A program made the position numbers and the translations under genes. From assembly GCA_011037195.1 (NCBI GenBank), contig JAAEAF010004360.1, positions 17,318 to 81,317 on the forward strand: a stretch of DNA of 64,000 nt, read 5' to 3'. A model generated the notes under the pieces. The model saw nothing but the letters and a program-made list of their open reading frames with translations, did no database searches and was not told the origin of the DNA. Source of the stretch: Triatoma infestans. Its lineage: Eukaryota; Arthropoda; Insecta; Hemiptera; Reduviidae. Shown here one piece after another: positions 27,901 to 42,900 of the stretch (positions within the stretch are counted from its first letter, which is position 1; each line of letters begins with the position of its first letter).

Positions 27901-30900
27901 ATTTCTATAAGGCTAGGTAAGCTAGCCACAGTCTTTCAGGCAGAGGTAGTTGAAGGATTATTAGATGAAGGATACAAAACTCCAAAATGCTCATCTTCTC
28001 TGACAGCCAGATCTCTCTACGAGCCATCACTTCCTTCCAAGTCCTTTGAAGTATCACTTTGCTGATCGCCTTGCCCGGGAGCTCCATAGGAACCCTTATT
28101 GGACCTGACCCTTCTGTAGCATTGCAAGATGCCTTGTGAATGCAACCATCAAATCATGGATGCACAATAGATCACACGAATGATGGACCCCATCATAGCG
28201 GTAGGTGAAACAGCTCATTAATTGACCCAGGCTTACTACATAACCCATGGAGATACGAATGGCTGCAGTTTTCTCACTGTAGATTTAAGAATACAAAGCA
28301 CATGAATTGCAAGGGACCTGTCAACGGAAGAAGAGCAACAGCACAGTACGTACTATGTCAGTATGAGGAGTTTGTATGGCTGAGGGGAGGAGAAATCGAG
28401 CCTTCAAGCTTTACTTAGGAATCTTTCGCCACACTCCTAAGTCTAATTAACCAGACTTGATGTGGGAAGGAATGGAAGTGGGCAAAACTATTCCCGAAGG
28501 CTAACCAATCCACCCGCTCACTACCCACCCCACCAAACAGACACATCGGGACTCTACTATCATTCATCGGGCTGGCTCACGATTCTGTGGTCCCTTTTTG
28601 TAGAGGGTTCTAAGTCCTCCTACCTAAAGGCATAGAATGGTCACTGGCCCGGCCATGTACAAGCGTGAACTTGCGCATCACCTACGGTTTTACCACACCC
28701 TTCTGACACAGCTTCGACTTACCATGCCATTTGAGGTGCAGAGGGTATTCCATACCCAGTTATTAAACACACAGGACTGGAAATGATAATGTAATTTTTG
28801 GGTACCATAAAAGACCTATAAGATGATGGCGATCGATATAGCATAGGCTTGCTAGCAACTGCCATAAATTCTAATCTAATCTAATCGATACTGTTACACC
28901 ACTCACATACTAAACTTACAGGATGCACAGGTAGTTGTTGTGTGTGTTTAGAGCACCCATACGAAACTTTAACTCACTGACACTTACACTTCACAAACAA
29001 CGTAGCTTTCCTTTGATATTCCTTGGTCATATGCAATAGCTAGCTTATTAGAAATCAGTGGTTAAGGCTTGATACCATGGTTTAGGCATGGCTAATAGTG
29101 AGTTGATTGGAATTATTATTTATATAAAAATATCCCTCACGAAATTTGCTTGTGATGAAATGTATGTGAAGTTACTACCCGTGATAAAAGACCATATGGT
29201 TATATTTTATCTGGAGCGATATAACGCCATGAACTCAAATCATTTAATAAAAAACTCTTCTTCTTCTTCTTTCTCTAACTCCTTTGTGCCGTGAGGGGTG
29301 GAGATCAATAAAAACTCATTAAATGAAAACAAATATTCCAAACTCTTTTAATGTTTTAACTTCTTTCTTTTTATAGGTTCCGTCTGATATGCAAGAGAAT
29401 TATTGAACAAAAATGGTTTGATAATGCGGTTCTATTTTTTATCGCATTGAACTGTATTACCTTGGCCATGGAACGTCCTAATATTCCACCACATAGTAAA
29501 GAACGAATATTCCTTTCAACAGCCAACTATGTTTTTACAGTTGTCTTCAGTATAGAGATGTTTGTAAAGGTAATCGATTTAAAAAAATTGATTAATTCAC
29601 TATAATTATTAATGATAAATAATAAACTAATAACCATACTATCAAACAACTGAAACTAAACAAAAATAATAACAATAACCGAAGAAAGAAGAATAAAACT
29701 GCATGGTAATGGAATTAAAAAAAATAACTTCTTTATAAAGAGAGAAAAAAATAAAATGATAAAACTGAAACTGTTGTAGGAATATTTTAATTAATTACTT
29801 TTTTATAGTAAATATTTACTTCATAACTATGCTAGGAGGTGTATCACTGGTTGTTTAAGGTACTGCTAGGAATTTACTGTAACAAATTTAAAGCATGTTT
29901 GCATGTATTGAATAATAACTAGTTCCTTATATTAAGCTATGCATATTATTTATTTATTATTTTTGCATCACAGTTTCAGCTCATGGCTTATCTAAAATTT
30001 AATTATGTAAATATACAAGAACTGAAGGCTATATCATCCAATGGAAATTCGAAGGATTTTCTTTTAATTTGTATCATCCCATGGGTGTTCTGTTAAACAT
30101 GTTTGTAACAATTCCGGATCTGATTTAGAAATTAAAAACCAAAACAGCCTATGTTCATGAACATTAATTAGAAATGATATCTTAATGCACACAGGGAAAG
30201 GTACTCCAAAAAAGTACTGTCGAAGATTCCTCGAATATTTCTCTATTATTTACCATTTACAATTAAATAATTTACATTTTATTTTTGTGGAATTTTTAAG
30301 AACAATCCAAAATGTAAAAATCTTCGAAAAGCCTTCGAAGCTTTCAAGCTTCTGCATCAGTGGTCATATTCCTTTTGCAATTCAATGAATGTCTCTTCCT
30401 GTAAGGTTAAATTCAAGTTCCATTTCTTGCTGCAATAAGTCAAGAAAAATATATTTTACATTGTCAGCCGAATTACACTCATCTTTGTGATAAATCTGTA
30501 ATTGAAATCTCCGACGACTATTGCTGTGCATGTTTCTCCAAACCATCTTACCCTCAAAGAGTAATTTTTGGGAAAAATTGCTATTGTCCTACTACTTTTC
30601 CAGTTTTATCCTAGCATATTGCCATACCATCAAAACGCTCTCGGTGGTTATTCACTCAGTTAGCGTGAAGTCATTCAAAACAACATCGAACATGATTATT
30701 TCTTTTTATATTTAAAAATATCTTTTTAGACATTTCATGTTTTTGAAATGATTTGCGGAAACATTCGACGGACGACTGCAAAGAAATCAACTAGATTTTA
30801 AAGAGCTTTATATGGATAAAATGTTACTAGGAAAGTACTTTTAAAGCAGTACCCTTCAAAAACGCATTCTTATCGATTGGTACAATTACTAGTAATAAGG

Positions 30901-33900
30901 AAGCTGATGAGAAGCTATAACAAGATAAACTATGGGGACAATGTAACCTAAAATTAACATTATTTAACCTAATTTAACAATCTAACCTACTTCATTAAAG
31001 CCAAAGGTAGGCAAGGGAAGATTTAGAAGATGGATAAAATAGAGTTACTAATCTGATATTAGGATAAACTGCAATAATATATGTCACATGCAAATCATTT
31101 TTAAACAGGTGGAAAAAAATCTCTTCATATAAGCAATGTAGTTCGTTAGAGATAATAAATCTGTATACGACTGCATTTACATATTTTAGAAAGAGCTTAC
31201 TTTACTAAGACGAAGCGACGACAATGCAGTTTTTTTTTGTGCGAAACATTTAAAAGGGCTTCTTCAGTTGTTTCCGCGTTTTCTAAATTCTGACAATTGA
31301 ATAACGCGCTTTTCTGAAACCTTGTTTTTGGGATATCATCATTCTATGCTCAATGTTTTACTCTTTTTTTTTGTGTGCAACTCCAGTTAATATGTTTTAC
31401 AAACTAAGCTTACAATCTAAGCAACTTCACATAGGCATTTTTCATTTGGAACTAAATATGCATTTCAGTTCTTATTATTTTCATAACGGTTAAGAAGCGG
31501 AAAACCCATTTATTATTTCGTTGAGTTTCTAACAAGGCAAAATACGGGTTGAATATTTTATTTAAAAGATATTTAATTGTAATAGAATACAGTGACATTT
31601 TACACTCTTAAACAAGGTAAGTCATAAGGAAAACATAATCAGTATTCTAAAGATAGAATGTGATATATCACGTTCGTTCGTGGAAAAGATTGCTGGGTCA
31701 GTATCACATAATCCATTTAAAAAGAAAAATATGATTTGAAATATTCACACGACATTCTATTACTGCAATTTTACAACTACAGACAGCCGAATTTCTTAAA
31801 ACTTGACATTTTTCTGAACATCTAATGATCTTAATATTACGTAGAAATAAATATGGGAGGCGGGGAACAGAGACTGAATGAAGATTAGTAAATTATTCTT
31901 GAAACTGGTGTGGTTGCTCGTTATAATACTGTGAGAGTCATGTTATAGACACTTCGATAATTATTATAGTTGACTGTTTGATTGTTTGTTGTAGATTCTT
32001 TAAGTGTTCTAGGATTCAATAGATTTAGATTTACTCTTCAAATTAGTTAATTTCTAACTAATCTAAGCTCTGAAATACCTGAGTTTTATATACATTTTTT
32101 TTTATAACTTCCTTGTGTGAGTTAGACACAATTCTAGGAAGAGGGCTTAATGCTTGCACAATGTAGCCCATTTCAATTCACTCGGCGTGGCTTCATGAAG
32201 TTACCAACACTTGCTGTGGTAAATTTCATCAATAGAGAGGTGTTTATTCCATTATAGTTGAGAGTATACGTATAAGCGTTCTTACCGTTGATAGACTAGG
32301 ATAACTATAGAGATAGCAAGGCTTCTGAAGAAAAGAGTGTTACACTTCTCTCTACGGGGACTACTAGAATAAGTTTTATTAACCATTTTACAGTTGGTAG
32401 TTTCCATTATACAATATAAAAACAATTTACCTTTTTTTTCTTTTTTTTTTTAAATAACTCACTGAATAAAAAAAATCTGGTGTGAAACACTCACACAACT
32501 TTCTCTTACTCCTGTTCTCAAAATTATAATTGACAAATGTTATAAATTGTGTACCAAATTTAATGAAATTTGTCGAAAACTAAAAAAAACTATTCAGTAA
32601 AAGCGCACTTCCGGCTTACTGATTTTCTTAAAACTCGGAATTTTGGCCATCTATTTATTTCTGATCCATTTTGTTTGGATGTTAGAATTGTATAATCAAC
32701 TATGATACTTTAGAGGAAACCTAACCCCATTCCTCCCACAAAAGTGCCCTTAAATGAATTTTTCTAGAGAAATGTCTTAAATAAAAGTGGTAGATCTTTG
32801 GATGTGTAGTTGATATACCATGTTTGAAGAAAATCGTCGAAGCCACTTTTGAAAAAGTTGCAAGAAAGTAAAAAACTACCAGAAAACTGAAAAATACATT
32901 TTAGTAAAAACGCACTTTTCGATCATCCGATTTTTTTCCAAATTCGGAATTACAACAACGCATTTAATTCTAATTAATATTGTTTAGCTGAAAGAATTGT
33001 ATAGTAAAATGAAATAGCACTTTAGAGGACAACCCACTACCTCCCTCCGCTGAAAGTGCCCTTAAATGCATATTGCCGGAGAAATGTTTCAAATAAAAAT
33101 TGTAGATCTTTGTAATTATAGTTGATTCACCAAGTTTAAAGAAAATCGTTGGAGCTATTTTTGAGAAAATTGCAAAAAAGTGAAAAAAACCATTTAGTAA
33201 AATGGTACTTCCGGTTGAGGAATTTTGACAGATAACCTACTGTCAGATCCCATGGTGATACCTAAACTGAATATCAAGTTTCAACTTTCTACAGTTTTTC
33301 GTTTTTGAGCTATGCTGTTCACATGCATACATACATACACACACACAGGCCATTTTCTAAAAACCACTTTTTTGGATCTAGGGGACTTCAAAACGGATAT
33401 TTCCGGTGAAAACTCGATATCGAAAATTTGACACGATTACAATACTTCCTCTTACTAGGGGTAAGAGAAAGTAAAAAGTAAAAATTATGTCATATATGAT
33501 ACTGGATGATTAAAATTAATACCACTGCAGGTTCAAGAAAAAAGAAAAATTGGTATGAAACACTCACACGACTTTCTCTTAATCGTTTTAATATAATTAT
33601 ATATAAAATGACCAAGTTTCTTTAAATCAAATTTTATCTATTAGGCGTAGCATAAATATAGAGGTCGTATAGGGGGTAAGGAAAAACCTATTTATTTTGG
33701 TTGGTAGAAAAGTTATAATTATATTATGGCCCAGTAAAGCGCTCTAAAAACATTAAACCAACTACATTATAAAAGTGATACGTATCTATCTATCCATCAA
33801 GCATTCCAAGTTTAAAAAAAAAAAAATCGTTATAACCGTTTTCGATAAAAGTTTGAAAAAATTCATAAACTTGCTCTATAAAATTGCACTTTTTGGGGAA

Positions 33901-36900
33901 CCGATTTTCTTCAAATTTTGAATTCTATCGATTCTTGTAATGTGTATTAATATTATCTTGGTGTTAGAATAGAATATAATCGGGGGGGGGGGGCCTCATT
34001 CCACTGCGACCTACAAATTGAGGTCTATTGTGGATCCCCTTAAGTTACAGAACAGCCCCCAGCTTTGCCCTCCTAATCAATCCTAGCAAAGCTGAGAGCG
34101 GCTCCGTCATGAAGCTTTCAGCATCGGGATTGCCCGTCCCCAATTGAAGAAACCTAATCCTCGCCAGGTCGGCGCACTCACAAAGGATGTGCGCCGGGGT
34201 CTCCGCCTCTATCTTGCAGAATCGGCATGCCGCACTATCCGCAAGTTAGTGGTGCACATGTCTATTCAGCCTACAATGCCCTGTTAGTAGACGCACAATT
34301 AACCTTATATCCCTTCGGGTTTGGCTCAGTAGGTCTTTGGTAAATTTAGGCAAATGTCTTTTAATGAAGAGTTTTGCCTGCCTCTGTCCTGGTGTTCCCT
34401 CCCACCAACGCAGACGCTGATCTTCTATCCACCCCTTGATAGAAGTTTGGATGAGGCTCCTGGACAAGCCGCAGAAGGGTTCGGGGCCTATAAAGGTATC
34501 CTGCGAGCCCTCCCTCGCTAGGGCATCCGCCCTCTCATTGCCCAGGAACCCCGCATGTCCCGGCACCCAGGCGAGTGTCAGTTTATTCCGAGTACCCACC
34601 TCGGTGAGGGCAAGTAGGCAGTCCCACACCAGTCTTGAGACTATTTGGTGTGAGGAAAGTGCCTTCAGGGCTGCCTGACTGTCGGAGTATATGGCCACTC
34701 TTCTACCCACTATCCTTTGCCTTATAATCTCCCTAGCGCAGAGTGTAACGCCACGACTTCAGCCTGAAAGACCGGGCGTACTTCCCTAGGCTGGCCTAAT
34801 TTTAACTTTAGGCCTGCCCCCGTAGACCCCAGCTCCGACCCCAGTCAAGTTTTGGATCCATCTTTATACCAGATCGAGTTACCGAACAGGGGTGGGTCGC
34901 AGCCCCATTCGCCTCTGCTCGGTATGACAATATGGAAGTTCCTTTCGAAAAATACTTAGGAACCATCCTATCCGTTGGCATCCCCAGAAGATAGTCCGCC
35001 TTGATTTCCTCAATCAACCTCTGGTTATTACGATCATGCCTAGAGGTGATGGGAGGCGGCCCCTGCAGGAGCCTATGTATTCCCATTCTGGCTTCGCCTA
35101 GAACGAGAATGTGTAATGGTGGCAGATTGAGGAGGACTTCCAACGCCGCAGTCGGGGTGGTCTTCATGGCCCCCGTGGAACCAAGGCATAATATATTGGT
35201 GTTACAACAATATATTATATTGAAGTGGTACTTTAGAGGAAAGTATAACGATACTGTTCCCATAGTAACCCCCCAAAAAATCAATATTCGCCGGGAAAAT
35301 GTTTCAAATAATAGTGATAGGTATTTATGTGTGTGCACACACAAAAAGTGTTAAACAAAAAATCGTTGGAGCCATTTTCGAGAAAAATCACGAAAACCGG
35401 AAGAAAAAAAAAACATTCAGTAAAGTCGCACTTCCGATTGATGAATTTTTGCCCAAAATCTTTGTCTAATTTGGTGGTAGTGCCCAAACGGAATACCAGG
35501 TTTAAGCTTATTGTGACTTTTCATTTTTGAGATATTTTGTTAAAACACGCAAAGACCATGGCGCTAAAAACATATTTTTCGAATTCATTGGACCTCAAGA
35601 CATGTAATTCCGGTAAAATCTCAATTTCGAAAATCTGGCACGATCGCAATATTTTCTCTTACTACAGATATATAAACATTGAGAAGTTTTCTTTAAAAGT
35701 TGAATATTTTTTCTTCATAGATTAATTGTTCTAACATAAATGTAATAGTATAGGAATACTTGTTGTTTAGCACTTTGCCAATAGTGGTTGAATGTGAGTA
35801 ATTGTTAGATCAGAATACAACGGCTTGATCAAACTAATAACATTTCCAATTTGCCATCATAGTTTCCCAAAACTTCATACAATCCATTTGTCAGGTAAAA
35901 TTGCTCAAATAAAAGTGATTGTTGGTTTATATCATCTGTGCAACGAGTATTTCATGCTTAAAGAATTTCTTAGTTACGGTTTTCAAGGAAATTTCAACAA
36001 TTCAGATACCTATTCTGTAATGTCATAGTTCCGATCAACCGTTTTTCTTCAGATTTGGAATTTTAACAATACTGAATTTTAGCTTAACATTATAATAGTG
36101 GCAGAACCGTACATTATACTCAAGTGGTTCTTTAGAGGAAAGCTACAGCAGCATCTTCAGAGCCCTTCAAAAATCACTAAAAATGGAAAAATGTTTCAAA
36201 AAAAATGCTTGGACCGTTTTGGAGAAAATTGCGAAAAATTAGGAAATCCATTCAATAAAAACGTATTTCCTGTTGCTGGATTTTTTGACTGAGACCTGAT
36301 TATCAGATGCGGTGAACTATCTAATTTAGGCATCTTACAATTTTTCGTTTTTGAGATTTTTTTTTTTCAGACGTACACCAAATCACAGAAACAGTTTTTT
36401 TTTTTTTTTTTTAACAAAATTTCTTTCGTAATCATTGCATCTCAAAACATGTATTTCCGGTAAAAAAAAAACACGATTTCGAAAATTTGACTCGATCACT
36501 ATGCTTCCTCTTATAGCAGTAAGTGAAATTAGGGAACGTAAAATTTACAAATACTATTTTCTGCCAACTAAACACATCAATGGTGAAATGTAAGTCATAT
36601 TATGTAAGTGCATATTGTAGAAAATGGACTAGAAGTAGCTGTTATTTGGATTGTAGCTGTTATGATAGCTATTTGCATTTTGAAGCTTGTAAAAAACGAT
36701 GCTCAGAAATTATACCAGAAAATTCCCAATAAATAATTTAACTTGGCATGCTAAAGAAGATGGCTGTTCTCAATGAAATATTTCATTTCAGGTAGTTGCA
36801 GCTGGCATGTTCTATGGAACAGAAGCATATTTCACATCTGGTTGGAATGTGATGGACGGATCATTAGTCATCATATCAATTATAGATCTTCTAATGTCCC

Positions 36901-39900
36901 TTATATCATCTAGTAGTCCCAGAATATTTAATATACTTAGGGTAAGTATTATAGGAAGAGTTAATTATGTTTTTGTCAAATTTAATGTAAAAATCTTAGG
37001 TTTTCGGGTTTAAAACGCACCACTGGTTTCTTATAAACACCGAGTTTCGCCCATATTGCAACACAGCACTTCAGGATAGTGAAGACTTGATTACTAGACC
37101 AACGTTGACAAGAATCAGAAATCAGAGTTGATGATAACAAGCAGTAGAGGAGTGGAACCTAGATAGATTCTGTAGGCGTTGGCTATCCAGCCTACGTCAC
37201 CGTGACCCCGTGGCACCCACAAGTTAGAATTCCCTCTCAAGTCTTATCTATTTAATTAGACTTTGGAATCTGGAGAGGGACTCCTAAGGTGATCGTGAGC
37301 GACACTCTTGGGTGAAGCTTCTCCACTCCAAAGAGGCGAAACCTCAGCCAAACAAGTTCCTCACACTAATTCAGTAAGTGCAGTGCTGTTTCTTCTTCTT
37401 CCTGACAAAACCTACACAGGTTATCCGTTGTCAGGCCAAGGCGATGCATGCTTGTCAATTCTACAATGGCCAGTAAGGAAGTCCACAGATATTCCAACGG
37501 CTGCAAGCAGTAAAACTGGGGCGACTTTTTCGCCTGCCTTTGGCCGCCAGCATCTAGCTGAACTGTTACGATCTAATTGCCCGCAAAACTGTCTGGCTAT
37601 TTGAGTAAATGATGGCGGTGGCGTTTTGAACTCCTCGTATCTCTGTAGCACAGCTAATTATTGCAACTAGCTCTGCCTGAAAGACTGTGGCTAGCTTAAC
37701 CAGGCTTACCGAGATGTCACACTTCATATTGGTCTCCCATATGTACTAGCTTCCTCACTTTCTTCCAGTATAAAAGAACTTAGGCTGCGCTGGCGATTGA
37801 TGTTCGTTTAGTTAGATATCCAAGGGGCATGTGCGAACAATCTGGATGCGGACAACTTAACCTCCCCCGCCCGTTTTGTTCTGTAAAACCGTTATTTTCA
37901 TATCTTTTCTTGTTTCTCTAATTTTGCTAAGCAGAATATCTCTAACCTGATTGTTAATAGATATTTCAATTTCTAAAATGGAAAATGTAAAATAAGTAAC
38001 CTCCAGAATAAAACTTTGACTGTAACTTTGGCAACAAACCATGGGGAAAGATGATGTCGATTTAGATCTCGCATACAACAACCACTCAATGCATGGGAGA
38101 AAAAAATTATATCCGCCTGGTACCTACAGTTACCTACTCCCTACATACAGTACCTACTACTTACTGTAAAGTTGAAGGGGAAGTTAGCCCCACTTCTGTA
38201 GGGCTTGTTCTACAACTACCCACCATGATTCTTGCCAGTGTTGGCACAATAGTCATCAGCACCTGAATATATGGGCTAAACTCAGTTTATAACAACCAGC
38301 TAAAAACAGACCCATTCCAAAGATCTGTTTTACATGACAATGCTGCAGAAACTGAAAAATGATTATTAAACTAATATATTTTTTTTTTTACTTCCAAATT
38401 TTTTCAGGTTTTTAGATTGTTAAGATCGTTGCGTCCATTACGTGTAATTAACAGAGCTCCAGGACTTAAACTTGTAGTCCAGACTCTGCTATCTTCGTTA
38501 AAGCCTATCGGAAATATTGTGCTCATTTGTTGTACATTTTTTATAATATTTGGAATCCTTGGTGTTCAGGTATGTTTTTTTTTTTTATTTATTCTTAAAT
38601 TTATTTAGTTGTGTCAATTCGTTTTTTATATTTTTCTACATTAGTACGGTTTCTTCGGTTGTTTCTTGGTAAGGATTTTACACTGTAGATTACCTTCAAG
38701 GATTTTATTCGGTGATAAAACACAGTTTTTTTTTCTTCTGAGTTTTAGCTAAAACTTAGCTGGAAACATTGAGCTCTAATCCTATAAAAAAAAATGTGAA
38801 CAATTAAGAAGTTATTTAATTCTTAAAAGAATTAAAAACAATTTAATAATTTAGAATCACAAATGTTTTAATAATTAGTACATTAGATTATAACATAAAT
38901 TTAGTAGCTGATGAATTTTCTTATTTTACGTTTCGGTCAGGATAAAAAGAGGGGAAATTATCTCTTAATAGAAATATTTTCGAAATTGAGTTTTTACCGG
39001 AAATATATGTTTTCAGATCCCCTGAGTTCGAAAAAAATGTTTTTAGCGAATAGTCTGTATGTAAAACGAAAAAGCGCTCATACTTTTTTCTTCCGCCTAG
39101 ATATTACCATCGTATCTAACAAGATGGTTACGGCCAAAATCCATCCACCGGAAATGCGACTTTACTGAATAGTTTTAACAGTTTTTCGCTATTTTCTTGA
39201 AAAATGACGATTTTCATACTCACATACCCATATAAATGCTATTACTTTTATTTGGAACAATTTCCCGGCAATATTTATCATTATGTGGGTACAAGGGGAA
39301 CAGTAATGTTTTTGCTTTCCGCTAAAGTCCATTTCAATATGATATATAGTTCTAATATTATACACCTGTATAGTATTAATACACGAAAGATGCATTATTG
39401 GAATACCAAATTTGAATAAAATTGGTTAACTGGAATTGCGACTTTACAGAATAGGTTTTAAAGGTTTTTTTGGAATTTTCTCGAAAACCGCTATAACGAT
39501 TTGCTATAAACTTAGTATGCTAAGTGCAGGCATATAAACTATCATTTTTATTCTCCCCCCCTCCAAAAAAAAAAATTATTTTTAGTTACTTCTACGGAAT
39601 TTGTGGCGTTAAATTTCAAAAGTTATAAGCAGGATTGGTTCAATCTTATTTGGCGCGCTCTCTGGTCTATAATATAATCACTTCTTTACCTTCTTGGTTT
39701 GGTAGGTTGGTACTTGTCCAACCTTGTAGGATGTATGCTTAAAAAAAAAACTCTTTGAGGATTTGATACTAAAAATCAGAATCTTTAGGTCCAAAAAACA
39801 AAGGAAAGAAGTCTTTCTTTCATAAGTCTGGAATTAAATACCAAAAATTAAACAATAAACAATTAAACGCACTTCAAAAACTTACAACGAATCTAAAAAA

Positions 39901-42900
39901 AATACCATCAACTTTTTCAAAAGAATAAAATACATTGAATTAAAAAGTGGAATGAAATAAAATTTGTTAGATAAACTAAAAAAAAAAAAAACATGAATTT
40001 TCTTATGAACTGAGGAATTTTTACCCTTCCATTTGTATAATTTTTCCAAAATTATTGATGTTTTCGGTCAGAAAGTAATAAAAAACAATCTTAGCTTTCC
40101 CTACAATCCGGGAATGCTTCCCGAATCTTCAGTAGGGCACATCTATTGTAAAAATACAGACTTATTAATAGTTACAATACAGTATTGTATTGCCGTATAG
40201 TATTGTAACTATTAATAAGTCTGGTTTTTACAGTAGATGTGCCCTACTGAAGATGAGAAGCGTTCCCGAAACGTTAAGGAGAAACCTAAGATGGTTTTTT
40301 TCAATTTCTGACAAATGAAACTTCCTCACCCAAAACCTCAACAATTTTCGAAAAATTTAGAATTTTCTTGATTGAAACGTTTCTCTGAGAAAGAAAATCC
40401 TAATTAAAAGTGAACACAATTTAATAAATTGTTATCACTAAGTATCATTAGCGGTAAAATACTTGCTTTTCGTATTAAAAATTTTATTTCTTTACCAATT
40501 TACTCTTTTTTTAATTTTTTTGTATAAAAGTGTATGGTCGGTCAGCGACTTCATCTTTACAAACATTTCTACTAAGGATCGGACAACTGAAGCACGCATA
40601 TAAAATACCTTTAATATTTTCTAATTCTGTTACGATTTCTGCGTTTCTATTTTGATTTTTTTTTTTTTTAATTTGAAATATTCCTCTTATTTATCTACTT
40701 TTTAAACTTTTTTTTTTTTCACGATTTTTCGTGTACATGATATATTACTGTGTATATATTGTATATTTCTAATCTCTGTCAATGTTATGGAATATTCACA
40801 TAATTTTAAACCAGCATGTTTCAGCACAATTATTTTTTTTCTTTCTCTTAATTTGATCTCTCAAAGAAAGCATGAATTACTCTTTTTTTAAAAAAAAAGA
40901 AAAAAAAAAAAAAGTTATTTACTTATCTATATACTTATCTGTATTCAGTATGCACTTTTATTTTTTATAAAATCACATTTCAAAATTTTAGTTGTAGGTT
41001 TGTAAAATTTATAATTTAAGTCAATAAAAAGATAAAAAAAAAATCAGATTGTACAAATTTTGAACCACTCTAGTATGTTAAATAATGAAAACTGATTTAA
41101 AAAATATAAATTTTATTTGTAGCAGAATTTTATGAAAAATAACATTGACATATTTAATAATTTTTTATTTTTTTTTTAAATAGATGTTTAAAGGATCATT
41201 TTTCTATTGTGAAGGCCCAAATATAAAACATGTTAAAAATAAAACTGATTGTTTGGCTGATGAAAGAAACGTTTGGTTAAATAGGAAATATAATTTTGAT
41301 GATCTTTTTAAAGCATTGATGTCATTATTTGTATTATCATCAAGAGATGGTTGGGTCAATATTATGTATACAGGATTGGATGCAGTTGGCGTAGATCAAC
41401 AGGTTAGTAATGATGATGATGATGATGACAATAATGACTTGTATGTAAACAAATGTCTGTGCTTTTTTTATGAGATCAAAACACTAAGGTCTTCCAAGTT
41501 GAGATCGTGTCAGTGAATCGATATAGATTGACGACGTCACGTACATATTGCAAAACTAATAATGCTGTCTCAGTCTGAAGACCTCAGTGTTTTTGTATGA
41601 CAATGGCCACGGAATCGTGAAAGAAACTTTCTGTTTTTGGTTTTGACTATGCAATAATTATTTCTTCTGGCTTCAGAGAATCTGTATTTTTGTTCGGATG
41701 AAGACAAACAAATCGTTTGCAAAATTTAAATCTACTTGAAGTATATGTATCTAAAAAAAAATCAGGCAACCAGAACTTATTTCAAAAACATTGGCAGTAA
41801 TTGCTTTTATTGCAATTTTTACGGTTATTGATAAAATACTCTATACAGACTTGGGAATACTTGTTTTTGTCATAAACTCAAATTTAGAGTCAAGTCCATC
41901 GTCATCTATCTTCAAGAAGCTCCAAAAAGATAAATTTCCTAGGAAAATGTCTCAAATAAAAGTGTTGTCTATTATTGTAGTTAGGAAAGTAGGTTAAGAG
42001 AAAATCGTAAGAGCGTCTTTCCAGAATATAATGAAAAGCTGAAAATAACCAATCAAAATGAACTATATTTCATTCTCAATTCTTATAGTCATGCGATGCA
42101 ATTGTTTGAAAAAGTTCGAGGATTCCTGGTAGACCCAGTAACTAAATGGAAAATTCAAAATAATATAAGGGCCAGAATATTTCCGAAATCATCTACATTA
42201 CGGCATCACTGATTTGAATGTTCTGTGTAGGCTTGGGCACCTGACTAAGCGACCGCTAAAAATAATGTTTGACGTTCGACAACATCATAAACTGAAAACT
42301 GCCACAAACATAAACATATAAACTGAAAATTTAATGCTAGTTAAGACTCATTTAGAGTCATTCATTTATACATTCATTTCATGGCTTTTTGGTCCATGCA
42401 GGGGACCTTGGCCTTCTCAGTAATAGTTTTTCACCTTTCTCGATCGAATGCCTTCCTTCTCTGCTTCGTTTCTAAACATTCGCAAGCAATCATCTACATC
42501 CTTCCTCGGGTCTTTTCCCATCAGGGTGCCTCACCTACAATGTTTGTGGAATCCGAGTCTTCTCCATTCGATAGAAGTATCCCAGCCAATGAGTGGAGGT
42601 GCCACCAGATCTTCTTCCTCATAGCGTTCTATTATCTCTCTATTTTTCTTTATCCGGTACACGCTGTTCTCCACATTCGCACACAGAATCTAACTCTCCC
42701 AGCAGTTCAGGCGGAGTTCATCAGCTGCAGTCAGAGTCCAAGTTTCGGTGCCACATAATACAATTGGTCATAAAACTGTTCTGTATATCGTAATTTTTGG
42801 CATTTCTGGACAGGCTTTTGCTTTTCAGTCATAGAACACATACTGTATATTTTTTTTTCACAGAACACATACTATTAATTAAAAAAGAAGAAATTATTTA

